A stretch of DNA of 64,000 bases, taken from NCBI GenBank assembly GCA_905221605.1, contig CAJNDS010002213.1, forward strand, positions 1,078,934 through 1,142,933, written 5' to 3'. The notes under the pieces are model-generated. The model saw only the letters and a program-made list of their open reading frames with translations, made no database searches and was not told the DNA's origin. The DNA comes from Symbiodinium natans. Its lineage: Eukaryota > Sar > Dinophyceae > Suessiales > Symbiodiniaceae. The translations under genes and the position numbers were made by a program. Positions 40,348 to 51,304 of the stretch are shown here, piece after piece; position 1 is the first letter of the stretch, and the number at the start of each line of letters is the position of its first letter.

Positions 40348-40620
40348 GGTTTGGTGTTTGGGGTTTAGGGTTTAGGGTTTAGGGTTTTGGGGGTTTAGGG
40401 TTTTGGGGGTTTAGGGTTTTGGGGTTTTGGGGTTTGGGGAAGGTCTAGAGGTTCGGGTTTAGGGTTTTAGGGTTTTCGGGCGTCGGGAGGACAGGGTTTG
40501 GCTGTAGGCATGAAAAGAATCCGGCATCACTGGGCGGGTCTGGGTTCGGGTAGTTTTTTGCAGCTTTCGCACTCTCGGGTCGCTAAGGCGAATTTAATTC
40601 GCTCAGCGGAACTCTGATCC

Positions 40621-40714
40621 TAGGCTGCCCAGGATCCCTTTTTTGGGGGTGTAGGTTCCCTTCTAAACCCCTTTAAGCAACAAAGGGGCACCCCGTTGTA
40701 ATCCTAGGTTAGGA
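40621..40714. mobile_element. MITE-like element, family B copy 3, decayed
   Basis: Left end TAGGCTGCCCAGGATCCC; internal CCCTTTAAGCAACAAAGGGG; the right end reduced to CCTAGGTTAGGATC. Confidence 0.65.
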
Positions 40715-40794
40715 TCTGAGAACCTGACATATGGCACAGGGGCATGCGGCGAATAGCTGCGAAGTTGTAACCTTATTTAGGTTCCCAAGGGTCC

Positions 40795-40912
40795 TTAAGG
40801 GAGGAGGGGTCCCTGGGGTGTGGGTACCTAGAAAACCTTGGGGAGCTTGGGGAGCCATAGGGAGTAGTAAGGAGTGTTGGGTGGGCTATTTTCCCCTACC
40901 TTGAAACCCCCT
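40795..40912. repeat. Dispersed repeat, family J copy 1
   Basis: GGGTACCTAGAAAACCTTGG then GGAGCTTGGGGAGCC; similar at 52453-52560 (same strand) and, inverted, at 48357-48475. Confidence 0.6.
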
Positions 40913-40961
40913 CCATGAAGGAGCCTGGAATGCAAGTACCCTAAACCCTAAACCCCAAACC

Positions 40962-40993
<32 letters not shown>

Positions 40994-41310
40994 ACCCTAA
41001 ACCCTAAACCCTAAACCCTAAACCCTAAACCCTAAACCCTAAACCCTAAATGCCGGGGCTTCATTGGGCGTTGCCTTTCGTGCCTTGCCCAAACCGCAAA
41101 ACCCCCCAAAAAAGCTCAAAACCAACAAAAACTAATCACCCAGGCTCCGACCCCCCTGGTTCCCTTTTTTCTTCAGGGCGAAGGCTCCCGTAGAAGCCCC
41201 TGAGACCTAAACCCTAAGCCCGAAACCCGAAGCCCTCAATCCCATGAAGCCAAGAAGGGTGCCCTGTTGATTCGGGTGTTGGGTTTTAAGGCTTATAATA
41301 AGCCTTGAAG

Positions 41311-41389
41311 TCAGGCATCGCCTACTTTGCAGAGTTCTCGAACATTTTCCTGCGCCTGAGCAACGCCTTGAGAAGAAGGCGCGAGTCGG
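41311..41389 (+). CDS. Exon with good splice sites, unknown protein
   Basis: Acceptor AATAAGCCTTGAAG, donor G|GTGAAG. The frame reads SGIAYFAEFSNIFLRLSNAL then RRRRES. Phe-rich helix ending in a basic patch. Confidence 0.6.
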
Positions 41390-41868
41390 GTGAAGTGCTC
41401 AAATCTACAGGCAGGCTGTTTCCGAACTGCTTGAACCCTCCAAGCCCAAAGCCCCCCCTAACCCTGAACCCCAAACCCTGAACCCTAAACCTAAAACCCA
41501 AAAAGCCCTAGACCCTAAACCTTGAGTTGCCCATACTACGTCCGACTTCCCTTCGCTAACCCTCAACATCCCACACCCGAAAAAGCCCTCTAAACCCTGT
41601 ACGCCCGCTGATCCCCAGAATTCCGTTAATACAGCCTACAAGCCCTACCCCCTGAACCCCCTGAACCCCCTGAACCCCCTGAACCCCCTGAACCCCCTGA
41701 ACCCCCTGAACCCCCTGAACCCCCTGAACCCCCTGAACCCCCTGAACCCCTAACCCCCCCCCACCCAGCCCCCAAACGCACATGTCGAACTCAAGGAGAA
41801 GATTCCAAGTAGGGGTTTAAGGGTCTGAGGATTTAAGGATTTAAGGGTTTAGGGTTTAGGGGTTGAAG
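41390..41868. other. Spacer with a CCCCTGAAC satellite
   Basis: C-rich degenerate copies 41455-41525, single-copy to 41645, 12 copies of the 9-bp CCCCTGAAC (41650-41750), then TTTAAGGG/TTTAGGG 41810-41862. Confidence 0.75.
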
Positions 41869-41974
41869 GCTTGCGGCGCATAGGGTGTCCGTGTGGGGGC
41901 TCCAGGCCGAAGAGCTTTGTGCAATGTTTCTGGACATCGAACTTAAATTTGCACTTGGGCAGTCCTTGCAGTAA
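41869..41974 (+). CDS. Terminal exon, unknown protein
   Basis: Acceptor GGTTGAAG; the frame reads AHRVSVWGLQAEELCAMFLD then IELKFALGQSLQ and TAA 41972-41974. Well coded. It probably follows the exon at 41311, but phases (1 versus 2) do not match without another exon. Confidence 0.55.
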
Positions 41975-42231
41975 CAAGCGTGGACCCCCCCTGCAGACGG
42001 GCCCACACCCCAAACCCTAAACCCCAAACTCTAAACCCTAAACCCCAAACCCTAAACCCTAAACCCCAAACCCCAAACCCTAAACCCCAAACTCTAAACC
42101 CTAAACCCCAAACCCCAAACCCCAAACCCTAAACCCCAAACCCTAAACCCCAAACCCCAAACCCTAAACCCTAAACCCTAAACCCCTTCTCACAGGGGTT
42201 TTGGAAGATCTGGGGGCCCCCTCCTCGCCAG
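41975..42231 (-). repeat. CCCTAAA/CCCCAAA array upstream of an exon
   Basis: About 25 units (42004-42187) alternating CCCTAAA and CCCCAAA. Confidence 0.85.
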
Positions 42232-42289
42232 GGAGGGCAGCGCTTCGCTGCGTCGCGCAGTGAACTGGGCCGGGCTCCAAGAGCTTTAA
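42232..42289 (+). CDS. Terminal exon, unknown protein
   Basis: Acceptor CTCCTCGCCAG; the frame reads EGSASLRRAVNWAGLQEL and TAA 42287-42289. CCCTAAA before, TTTAGGG right after. Confidence 0.5.
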
Positions 42290-43305
42290 CTTTGCGGTTT
42301 AGGGTTTAGGGTTTAGGGTTTCGGGTTTAGGGTTTAGGGTTTAGGGTTTAGGGTTTAGGGTAAGGGACCTTGGGGGTAATGCAGGGGCTGCTTAGGTATC
42401 GGGACTTTAGAATTTAGAAGGGATATCTAGGGGTTATGTAGGGGAATAAGATTAAGGGTCCCCTCGAGGGCTACCTCCTTCTAATTATACCCCTTCGCTA
42501 AGAGTGTTTAGGGTTTAGGGTTAGGGTTTTCAGATGTGGGGTTTTAGGGGCCTTTGGGTTTTCTACTCATGAGCGTGTGTTTTCGGGTTTGTGGTTTTGG
42601 GGTTAGAGTAAGGACTTACAGGGTGTCTTCGAGGTTTAGGAATTAGGGCTCTAGGATGTTAGGGTTATAGGGCTTAGGTGTTAGAGTTGGGTTCAGGTTT
42701 TGGAGTTTTAGGCTTGTGGGTAGCAGTTCTTGGGAGGCGTAGAAGGTTTGCCTGGGCTTACCAAAACCCGAAGCCCTTGGGCCGAAACCTGAGGTCAAGG
42801 ATGTAGTACTCTGTCGGAGTCTGTGAGCTTTTCTGCATGTTCCCCTAGCCCCCGCACCCCCCACCCCCACACCAGGAATCCTTAAACCCCAAACCCGAAA
42901 CCCCAAACCGGCACCCTTTGTCAAGTTCCTTCTTGGGTTCTGGGTGCCCTGACGCTTACGAGCTCTCAACTCTACATCCTAGAACCGCCAAAACGCTTTG
43001 ACATCACGTACCCGGTAAACCCCACACCCAAAGCCCTAAACCCTAAATCCTCAGAGCTAAGCCCCAACTCAATTTTTCAAGATGCAGCCAGGAGACCCCA
43101 AACCAGGGCCAACCTCCCCTATATACCCTAACACCCCAAGACCCCAAACGCCAAATATTGAAACCCCAAAGATTCGAGAACGGGGATGTTGCCCTAGACC
43201 CTAAACCCTAAACCCTAAACCCTAAACCCTAAACCCTAAACCCTAAACCCTAAACCCTAAACCCTAAACCCTAAACCCTAAAAACACCCTAAACTCCCAT
43301 CTGAG
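42290..43305. repeat. TTTAGGG, spacer, CCCTAAA
   Basis: TTTAGGG 42297-42362, single-copy with scattered degenerate copies 42363-43180, CCCTAAA x 12 (43194-43282). The minus-strand open frame 42643-42969 lacks coding character. Confidence 0.6.
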
Positions 43306-43379
43306 GCGCTGCTGGGATCTTTTGGCGCGAGCCGGATGCCGGGGAACTCAAGGGGGGCCTTGACACCGTCGAATCCCGG
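43306..43379 (+). CDS. Exon candidate, Gly/Ser-rich
   Basis: Acceptor CCCATCTGAG; the frame reads ALLGSFGASRMPGNSRGALT then PSNP; ends G|GTTTCGG. CCCTAAA upstream. Confidence 0.45.
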
Positions 43380-43731
43380 GTTTCGGCTTTAGGGTAGTAG
43401 AATTACAGTGCCCCTCAACCCTTAACCCTTAAACCCCTCCCCCCCCCTCCCCGCCAAGGTGCAACTTTGCGTTCGCGATGCGTGTGTTTTGGCTCGCCCG
43501 GGCGTACGTTCATCCACGGCGTCTTGGCTTTGAGGGTGTGGGGGGGGGGGGGGGGGGGGGGGGGAGGGGAGTGGAATGTTGGGGAGTGTGAAGGTCGTTG
43601 GCATAGACTTGTTCTGCTTTGTGGATCAAACGTCAGCCCCGAACTCAGGCCCGATATCCCTAGCCCCCTGCGTGCACGCACACACGCTCTCCCTCCCTCC
43701 CTCCTTCTCTCTCCCTGCCTCCCGCTCTCTC

Positions 43732-43781
<50 letters not shown>

Positions 43782-43878
43782 ACACACAAAACGGCACCCG
43801 AAATCAGCCCCCCGAAGCCCAATGTATACCGAGCCCCCGTGGCATGCCCGGGTCCTTGTGCGCTGAAGGATTTTCCAG
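43380..43878. repeat. G homopolymer and CT microsatellite in a spacer
   Basis: G run of about 25 (43539-43564), CT microsatellite (43704-43778). The Arg-Glu and Ser-Leu frames here are repeat products. Confidence 0.8.
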
Positions 43879-43906
43879 ATGCTCATCAGCATCCAGGCGC
43901 CCGCCG
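43879..43906 (+). CDS. Possible 28-nt microexon
   Basis: Acceptor AAGGATTTTCCAG and donor GTAAAC bracket MLISIQAPA, nearly all codons ending in C or G. Too short to be sure. Confidence 0.35.
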
Positions 43907-44090
43907 GTAAACTCCCCCAAAATCCCCTAAACCCTCTAAACCCCAAAATTTCTTGGAGCCCTGAGCCCGCGTCTTGCTGGTGTGTAAGGAGTGAGGGGTG
44001 AATCCATTAAACTTTATGTAGAGGATATTCTAATGCCTAGAGAATCCCAATCTCCCGGCAGTTCCTGCACTAGTGCATATGCTAAGTCAG

Positions 44091-44202
44091 ACATGATCCG
44101 CCCGACAAAGAGGCTTCTGGCTACTTGCTGAACCTTGCGTGGTTCGTGAAGATCGCGCGCGCCCAAGCCCGCGTGGCTTTTCAGTCTTCAGCTCGGCTTG
44201 AG
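44091..44202 (+). CDS. Exon, unknown protein
   Basis: Acceptor GCTAAGTCAG; the frame reads HDPPDKEASGYLLNLAWFVK then IARAQARVAFQSSARLE; donor GTTTTA. YLLNLAWFVKIARAQ is a likely helix. TTTAGGG copies follow. Confidence 0.55.
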
Positions 44203-45520
44203 GTTTTAGAGTTTAGGGTTTGGGGTTCAGGGCCCTGAAGTATCCGAGCGAAGCAAGCTTTTCAACTTTGCGACCTTCCCGAGTTTTTGCCACGAATCCC
44301 CAAACCACTTACGCCCTCAACCCTGGGACTTTTGCCTTTGGGCGCGCTTCAAAATGTGCAGTGGCTCTTATAGGGGCATATTATGGGGATGATACTTCTC
44401 TTCTTCTCCACCCCCCCCCCCCCTCAATACCAAAAAAACCAGACCCTAAACGTAAGCAAGTTCAGTCTGAGCAGTCTCAGTATTCTGGTCTATCGCAAGC
44501 TTGAGGGGGAAGCGCTGAGTGGAGGGCACCGGTCGAAAGAGGGTTTGCGGTTGAAAGTTTAGGGCAGGTTAACAATGACACGATTGGGCGCGTCCATCGG
44601 GTTCTGGGTTTCGGGCTTAGGGTTTCTGGTACCTTAGACGGTTTAGGCTTTGAATGGTAGACTTTGCGGTGTTGGCTGGATCGAGCTTCGGGCGCCCAGG
44701 AGGTAGGCTTTAGGCTTTAGTTTTCATTGCGTTGCCGAGCTCTGCGGCTAGGCCTTCATACCGTTCCCTAAACCCTAGGCCCTAAAGCCGAATCCCTAAA
44801 CCCGGGCTATAAACCCTAAAACCGAAACCAAACACTGCAGCCCAGAAGTATCCGGGCCCAAAAATCCCTTCTTAGGGTTTAGTCTCGCCCTATGAGCCCC
44901 TCCACTCTGAACCCTTTGCCTTCCTTGTGTTTAAGGGTTGAGGGGTTCAGGGTTTCGAGTTTAGTGTTTAGGGTTAGGGTTTCTTAGAGTTTAGGGTTTA
45001 GGGCTTCGGGTCTAGGGTTCAGGGTTTCGGGTTTCGGGTTTGGGCTTAGGCCCCAGCAAAACCTAGGCCCAGATCGCCGCCAAGTCTGCCAGCATCCCTT
45101 CCGTTGAGTGCTGACTGCAAGGGACAGCGGCAACCTGGTTGAGGATTTAGGATTTAGGGTTTAAGGGTTTAGGGTTTAGGGTTCAGGGTTTAGGGTTTAG
45201 GGTTGAGGATTTAGGCCTTCAGAGACGGTAGGATTTAGGGTTTAGGGTGGAGGTGGTTTTGGAGTTCTCCCGGTCTGTAAACCTTAAGCTGCAATTTAAG
45301 CCCTATAAGTCCTAAACTCCAAAGCCCGCACACCCCCAAGCCCGAACGAAGTCTTCAACCCTAAGCCTGGAGAGCAGGCAAGTAAAGAAACAAAGAAGCA
45401 GAGCATATACGCCCTAATCCCAAGCCCTAAACCCCGAATCCCACATCCTCTAGCAGCACATTGTCTTCTTTTCTGCTGAAGCGGGTCTCAGAGGACTTTT
45501 CCTCTTTTTGTATAGTTTTC
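44203..45520. other. Spacer with sparse degenerate copies
   Basis: Open frame 44220-44504 lacks codon bias; C run near 44415; TTTAGGG-type copies 44930-45060 and 45140-45250. No exon with adequate support. Confidence 0.45.
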
Positions 45521-45532
45521 CCTCTCTCTCTG

Positions 45533-45596
<64 letters not shown>

Positions 45597-45602
45597 TCTC
45601 TC
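45521..45602. repeat. CT microsatellite
   Basis: Pyrimidine repeat (CTCTCT with TGTCTC interruptions) 40 bp upstream of the start codon of the next gene; could be promoter-proximal or 5' leader. Confidence 0.85.
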
Positions 45603-45641
45603 CAAGATTGTGGGCCAAAATTCGGGCCTTCCGGAATAGGC

Positions 45642-46185
45642 ATGAACACCCTAGAACTGAGCGTCTTCGAGATGGGTGTCCCTCTGAAACCTTTCTCCTC
45701 AACCGCGTCGAAATCGCTGCACGAAGGCTCAGCAGAGAGGGGGTTTGCTTGGGCAACCCCCCGCTGGACGCTGGGCACGAGCCTCCCCCCAACAGAGGAA
45801 GCCATGATGCCAAGCAAGGGGCTCGGCATTCTGGACTCCTACAAATCTTTGTGGTACTTTACCGTAACTTTAGATCCTTACCCTTTTTGGGTTTATTGGG
45901 TTTCTTAATAAGGCAGCTAAAAGTTTAATTTATAGCTACCCTCCTGAGTGCAGCCAAGAAATGTACAGGGTTTAGGGTTTTGGGTTCAAGGGTGTCCTTC
46001 TTTGGGCTGCCTCATTTCATTCCTTCAGCATCCATGGCAAGACCCCGCCCTCCCCGCTCCCGAAGCCCTCGCTCCCCAAAATGGACAGCGCATGTCGCGA
46101 AACACGGACTTTACTTTAAATCTACAACAAGCGTTTAGCAAGCGCAGCGCCCGGCCCCGGCAGCACACCTTTGCTTTCGGCTTGG
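45642..46185 (+). CDS. Two-exon gene model, unknown function
   Basis: Exon 1 45642-45863 starts ATG: MNTLELSVFEMGVPLKPFSS, later GFAWATPRWTLGTSLPP and SYKSLWYFT, 74 codons with strong third-base bias, donor GTAACT. Exon 2 46029-46185 (acceptor ATTTCATTCCTTCAG, phase 0 on both sides): HPWQDPALPAPEALAPQNGQ then RMSRNTDFTLNLQQAFSKRS, ends G|GTTTAG. The 165-bp intron begins inside a dispersed repeat (family H) that recurs at 29874. A third exon may start near 46272 (VTHDHSAQSTHGEKACGICL). No known domain recognised. Confidence 0.6.
45847..45938 (+). repeat. Dispersed repeat, family H copy 2, containing a splice donor
   Basis: Matches 29874-29963 over about 90 bp. The exon-intron junction ACC|GTAACTTTAG lies within it, so most of the intron's 5' half is repeat. 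Confidence 0.75.
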
Positions 46186-46349
46186 GTTTAGGGAGTTTAG
46201 GGTGGGTTGCCTTGATACTTCAGGGCGTAAGGTTCAGCACCTCATTCTTTCCTCGCTGGGGGAGGTCACGCACGACCACAGCGCGCAATCCACACACGGT
46301 GAAAAGGCATGTGGGATCTGCCTAATCCTAGACCCAAGGAGATTTCGGT

Positions 46350-46768
46350 CTCCCTAAACCCTAAGCCCTAAACCCTAAACCCTGAACCCCTAAACCCTTA
46401 AACCCTTAACCCTTAACCCTTAAACCCTTAAACCCTTAAACCCTTAAACCCTTAAACCCTTAAACCCTTTACCCTTAACCCTGAACCCTGAACCCTTAAA
46501 CCCTAAACCCTAAACCCCAGCGGTTTGGGGCCAAGGCTTGTGAACTTGGGGGTTTTATGCTGGTGGCGCAGAAGCCTGAGCGAACCTGAGTCCTAAAGCA
46601 GAGTGCAAAGATTGATCCCCACTTGTGCTGGGAGAGCTTGGGTTTAGGGTTTAGGGTTTAGGGTTTAGGGTTTAGGGTTTAGGGTTTAGGGTTTAGGGTT
46701 TAGGGTTTAGGGTTTAGGGCTTAGGGTTTAGGGTTTAGGGTTTAGGGTTTAGGGTTTAGGGTTTAACA
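46350..46768. repeat. CCCTTAAA variants then TTTAGGG array
   Basis: 46350-46515 is mostly the 8-base CCCTTAAA; spacer 46520-46635; TTTAGGG x 18 (46640-46768). Confidence 0.85.
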
Positions 46769-47069
46769 GGCGCACCATGGTCTCCAGCTGCCGTAGGGCC
46801 GTAGGGTTTAGGGTAAATACGGGACCCTTAGTCTAGACCCCCGAAGAATCGGATTCCGTTTTAAATCAGGACCCCAATAAGGTGCACCTCATTTCGGACA
46901 ACCCCCCATATAGTTGTACTAGCATACCCCCAAAAAGAACTGTTCGGGTGATAAGGCCCCTATAGTACGCGGTAGACCTAGGCTGAGATCTATAGGGTTT
47001 CTAGGGCTTATCGGGTTTAGGATTTAGGGTTCAGGGTTTAGCGTTTAGGGTTCAGGGTTTAGGGTAGAG
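46769..47069. other. Spacer
   Basis: Short ATG-led block MVSSCRRAV at 46780 followed by repeat; single-copy 46810-47000; TTCAGGG/TTTAGGG 47010-47065. Nothing confidently coding. Confidence 0.4.
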
Positions 47070-47126
47070 TGGGAACTTTGGCACCCTCCCGAGCTTGGGG
47101 TGCGCCTGAGGGAGTCGATTTTAAGG
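47070..47126 (+). CDS. 19-codon exon, phase 0 at both ends
   Basis: Acceptor GGTAGAG, donor GTGAGG. The frame reads WELWHPPELGVRLRESILR. TTTAGGG-type copies on both sides. Confidence 0.6.
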
Positions 47127-47389
47127 GTGAGGCTTATGGGGTTTAGGGTTTAGGGTTTAGGGTTTAGGGATGATAGTTTAAGGGTTTGGGGATGATAAAC
47201 ACACCCTAGAGTCCCTAAACCCTCGGCCCCACTACTCCCCTTGTGTCGCTTGCATTGGTGGAGCCCGCAGCTTTTTGTTACTTACCCATGGGCAGCTTCT
47301 TGATTTAGAGCTGGGTTATAAAACTCTCGAACCCGCGCGAACCCCTGGAAGCCCTACGCCTGAAACAAACTGCATTTTTCCACCCGGAG

Positions 47390-47483
47390 CCCAGAACTCG
47401 GACCCCCACTGGTCATGCTTGAACTGCACATACAGCAGTTCTCCTGCCAGCACGAAGAGCTCAAGCTTCAAGGCAGCCTCAAA
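47390..47483 (+). CDS. Exon candidate, Gln/Glu-rich helix
   Basis: The frame reads PELGPPLVMLELHIQQFSCQ then HEELKLQGSLK. Acceptor CACCCGGAG is plausible; alternatively translation could start at ATG 47415. Followed by CCCTAAA units that precede the next gene start. Confidence 0.5.
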
Positions 47484-47606
47484 CCTTCAAGCCCTAAACC
47501 CTAAACCCTAAACCCTAAACCCTAAACCCTAAACCCCAAACCCTAAACCCCAGACCCCAAACCCTAAACCCCAAACCCTAAACCCTAGACAAAATCTCCC
47601 GCCGCC

Positions 47607-49414
47607 ATGGCCGAGCTGGAGGAGGGCAAGCTCAAGTTCCGCACCTACCGCTGGGCGGAGGCGGGCAAGCCCCCCAAGGGTTTAGGGTTTAGGGTTTAGG
47701 GCTTAAGGTTTAGGGTTTAGGGCTGAGGGGGTTTTGGGTTTAGGGGGTTTAGGGAGGTTTAGGGGTTTAGGATGTTTAGGGTAGGGGGTTTAGGGGGGTT
47801 TAGGGGGGTTCAGAAAATTTAGGGGGGTTTAGGGGGGTTCAGGGGGTTTAGGGGGGTTTAGGAGGGTTCAGGGGGGTTTAGGGGGTCTAGGGGGGTTTAG
47901 GGGGTTTAGGGGGGTTTAGGGGGGGGTATAAACCCGAAGCCCTAAACCTGACTTCCCAGCGCCTGGGCCCAGAACCGGCTCTCCCATGCCGCGGCCGTGG
48001 CTGCTGCCAACTGGGATCGACCACAGGCTGGAGTAGCTAGGATTTGGGGTTTGGGGTTTGGGGTTTGGGGTTTCGGGTTTCGGGTTTCGTGCTTCGGGTT
48101 TCGGGCTAGGGTTTAGGGTATTGGGGTTTAGGTTTGGGGTGTCCAGGGTGCGTAGGGTTGGTTCCAGGTGTTGAGGGTTTACAGTTAGGCTTTAGGGTGG
48201 TTTAGTTAGGGCATGGAAGGGGGGTTGATGCGAGGGTTTCACACAACCCTAAACCCGAAACCTGAAACCCTAATAGGGTTTAGGGTTAGGGTTTAGGGAG
48301 TTCTGGGCGTAAAGGGAGTTTTGGGAGCCCCAAACCCCAAACCCTAAACCCTAAGGGAGGGGGGGTTCAAGGCTAGGTTTTTCACCCAAGGCTCCCTAAT
48401 GGTCCCCACTACTCCCTAAGGCTCCCTGAGCTCCCGTACCCCCAAAAAACCCCCCCCCTCCCTTAATACCCTGGGTTGTAAGTAAGCCTAAATAAGGTTG
48501 TAGCCAGCTATATGAACCCTACTTATAAGTACCTTATGAGAAGCCCCAAGCCTTAGAGATCTGCGCAACCCCCCGAATCCGCAGGTTTACGTGGCCGAGA
48601 TCAAAGGCACTTGGACCAAAGACATCTTAGAGGCACCTCCATATCAGCCCAGTTGAGCCCTTTTGAGGGCCCTTTGGGGGCTATTAGGGATTCAGTCGGT
48701 TCAGGGTTTAGGGTTTAGGGCTGAGGGCTTAGGGTTTAGGGTTTAGGGTTCAGGGGGTTTTGGGCTTTTGCTTTTGATAGGGGGGGATTTTGGGGGTTTG
48801 GGTTTTTTTGCGGCTATGGGGTGTTGGGGTTTGGGTTTAGGGGGGCCTGGTGTTGTGGCTAAGGGTTCCTTTGCCAAACTCAGCAACAGAGCAAAGGGCA
48901 CCCTCTTCCTGATGAGCAGACCCCGTACGCCGCTCCGGTGCTCAACTTACTTTTTGGGGTTGGGGTTTAGGATTTAGGGTTTAGGCTTTAGGGGGTGTAT
49001 GGCATACAGGCTTTAGGCCCTTTGTAGGGTTTAGGGTTCAACATTAAGAGGTTTTGATGTTCCCCCTTCTAACAGTCCTAGGGATTGTAGTATCCCCTAT
49101 GTTAGTATAAGGGGGAACATCCCAAATTATAGGGTTTAGGGTTTCGATCTTCGCGCCCTAAACGCTGAAATCCTCCGCCCTCCAAGCCCGACCCTGCATC
49201 CGTTTAACTAAGCCTTCAACAACTTCTGCAAAAGCCCGAAGCCCCAAGCCCTAAGCCCTAAACCCTAAAACACCCTAAACCCTAAACCCTAAACCCTAAA
49301 CCCTAAGCCCTAAACCCTAAACCCTAAACCCTAAGTGGCCCTCAGCCCTCACCCCTCGGGAGCGTGCTTCGGAAGGCCCAGCGAGATCGGGAGATCCAGA
49401 CTCAGGCGCTCAGG
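47607..49414 (+). CDS. Five-exon gene model, unknown function
   Basis: Exon 1 47607-47679, start in GCCGCCATGG: MAELEEGKLKFRTYRWAEAG then KPPK, ends at G|GTTTAG. Exon 2 47960-48032 (acceptor CTTCCCAG): AWAQNRLSHAAAVAAANWDR then PQAG, donor GTAGCT. Exon 3 48585-48632 (acceptor ATCCGCAG): VYVAEIKGTWTKDILE. Exon 4 48884-48958 (acceptor CCAAACTCAG): QQSKGHPLPDEQTPYAAPVL then NLLF. Exon 5 49346-49414 (acceptor CCCTCAG): LGSVLRKAQRDREIQTQALR, ends G|GTTTAG. Exons 2-5 all join in phase 0; join 1-2 needs a shifted donor. No stop seen, so the gene continues. No family recognised. Confidence 0.65.
48357..48475. repeat. Dispersed repeat, family J copy 2, inverted
   Basis: Ends GGGAGGGGGGGTT and AACCCCCCCCTCCC are complementary; internal GGCTCCCTGAGCTCCCGTAC is the complement of the 40.8- and 52.5-kb copies. 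Inside intron 2 of the 47607-49414 model. Confidence 0.65.
49055..49125. mobile_element. MITE-like element, family A copy 3, short
   Basis: GATGTTCCCCCTTCTAACAG at the left, TATAAGGGGGAACATCCC at the right; only about 70 bp, in the intron before the exon at 49346. Confidence 0.75.
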
Positions 49415-50679
49415 GTTTAGGGTTTAGGCTTTAGGATTTAGGGGTTGAGGGGTTTAGGGTTTGAGGGTTTTGAGGGTTTTGGGTTTAGGTTTGAAGATTT
49501 GTTTTTTTTGACGTTTTCAGCTTCAGGGTTGGAGATTGCGGCGTTAAAGTTTGGGATGCTGGCCGGCAGTTGTTGGCTTTTGGGACTTGAGATTTTGGGG
49601 ATCAGGCTTGAGTTTGGCCTGGACCAGTGCTTTTGTTCTAAGGGTGTGGAGGTTTAGGGCTTTAGGGCGTGAGGGTAGGGGTAGGGATGAGAGCATTGTC
49701 AGATCGTCGTTTTGGGCAGGCTCTTGCCGGGCGAAAGAGGAGAGTGTTTGATAATCGGCAGGGTTTGACAGTCCCGTGCCCACATGAATATTCACATATA
49801 CAATATATATATATATGTATATATTCTCAGCATCTTCTAGAAACCCCCCTTCATCAAAACAAAGAAACGGGCTGCCGAATTTTCGGAAAGCCCCCAGATT
49901 GCCTTGTTTCAGGGCTTAGGGATACGGTCCTCAAGGCTGAGATCCCCACCCCAGGCAAGACAACCCTGTGTAGGGCTATAAACCCTACAAGGTTACCAAG
50001 TCGGAAACACCTCAAACCAAAACCTAAAACCCTAAGCTCAACCTGCATGTGAGACCCATAGGAACCGCGGGTTAGGGTTTAGGGTTAGGGTTTTTCTGTT
50101 GTTTTAGGGTTTTAGGGTTTTACTTGTAGGATTTTAGGGTTTTACTTGTAGGGTTTTAGGGTTTTACTTGCAGGGTTTTAGGTCTTGGGGTTTAGGGTTT
50201 GAGGTCTTCGAGTTTTAATAGGGTTTTAGGGTTTTAGTGTTTAGTGTTTTTGGGGTCTAGGGTTTCAGTGTTTTAGGGTTTTAGGGTTTAGGGTTCTTCG
50301 GATGGCCAGTAGCAGCCTTATTCCGAACTTATTCCCTTCATTTCTTACTTTTTGGCTTGAAGATGCCATATAAAGGCGCCTCGTGAACAAAGAAGCCCAC
50401 GCTGTTCCCTAAACCCTAGCCCAGAACCCTAAAACCCTAGGCCGCAAACACGAGAGGCTAAGGGGCTGTTGTTAAGGTTAAGGGTGAGGTTTCCTTGTGA
50501 GCCCTAAACCCTAAACCTTTAGACCTATGAACCTATAAGCCTAAAACCCTAAGCCTATACCCTGAACCTACAATCCTACTTCCTAAACCTGTAAGCCTAA
50601 ACCCAAAACCTAAAAGCCCAAGCCCCGAACCCTTACTTTTCCATGGCCTTGAGCCGAACAAGAAGGGAGATCAGAATAT
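49415..50679. other. Spacer with TTTAGGG and TTTTAGGG copies
   Basis: TTTAGGG 49415-49500, single-copy with open frames of weak codon bias 49500-50050, TATATA run (49797-49826), TTTTAGGG with repeated TTTTACTTGTAGGG (50090-50190), C-rich degenerate copies 50400-50640. Confidence 0.5.
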
Positions 50680-50872
50680 AAAAATATATTATATATATAT
50701 ATAGAAAAATTTGATATAGAAATTTCTAAACCAAATATAAAGACCCAAAAAAAGTTGGAAGCTGCGAGGTGTTGACGGCCTTTGGCCGTAAGGAGCTGCC
50801 TTCCAGCCGCATTGGTTCGTTATTATTGCTGCTATTATTATTATTAGTATAATTATTTTTGTATGACTACTG

Positions 50873-50934
<62 letters not shown>

Positions 50935-51003
50935 GCTACTGCTACTGCTACTGCTACTGCTACTGCTACTGCTACTGCTACTGCTACTGCTACTACTACA
51001 TAA
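50680..51003. repeat. AT run and TAC/TGC trinucleotide microsatellite
   Basis: ATATAT run (50681-50703) in AT-rich sequence, then about 45 trinucleotides (50862-50998): TAC repeats, then alternating TGC/TAC. Confidence 0.9.
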
Positions 51004-51304
51004 TATTAATTGTACTTATTGTTTTTTCAGCTGTTTGGTTTAACATGACTCCCTCAATTTTAAACAGTCCTCAGATTGAAAGTGTCTCCAGTTCCTCAAG
51101 TTTGTAAGCGTCTTGATTTTGGACCCCAAGTCCGGACCTAAGCTCGAAGCCCCAGAGCCCCTAAATTTCAAGCCAAGGGCCCTTTGCATAAACCCAAACC
51201 CTAAACCCCAAACCCCAAAAATCCCAAACCCTAAGCCCCAAGCCCTAAACCCCAAACCCTGAACCCTAAACCCCAAACCCCAAACCCTTAACTTTCAAGC
51301 TAAG

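Larger units (their letters stand above)
40348..41310. repeat. G-rich copies, two dispersed elements, CCCTAAA array
   Basis: TTTAGGG/TTTTGGGG 40350-40470, spacer, then CCCTCAA and CCCTAAA units 40938-41048, spacer with a possible short exon near 41050-41090. No confident gene. Confidence 0.55.

Noticed and set aside
43415-45829. Arg-Glu and Ser-Leu-rich frames over CT microsatellites
   Set aside because: They are microsatellite translations; only the part from ATG 45642, beyond the microsatellite, has normal codon use.
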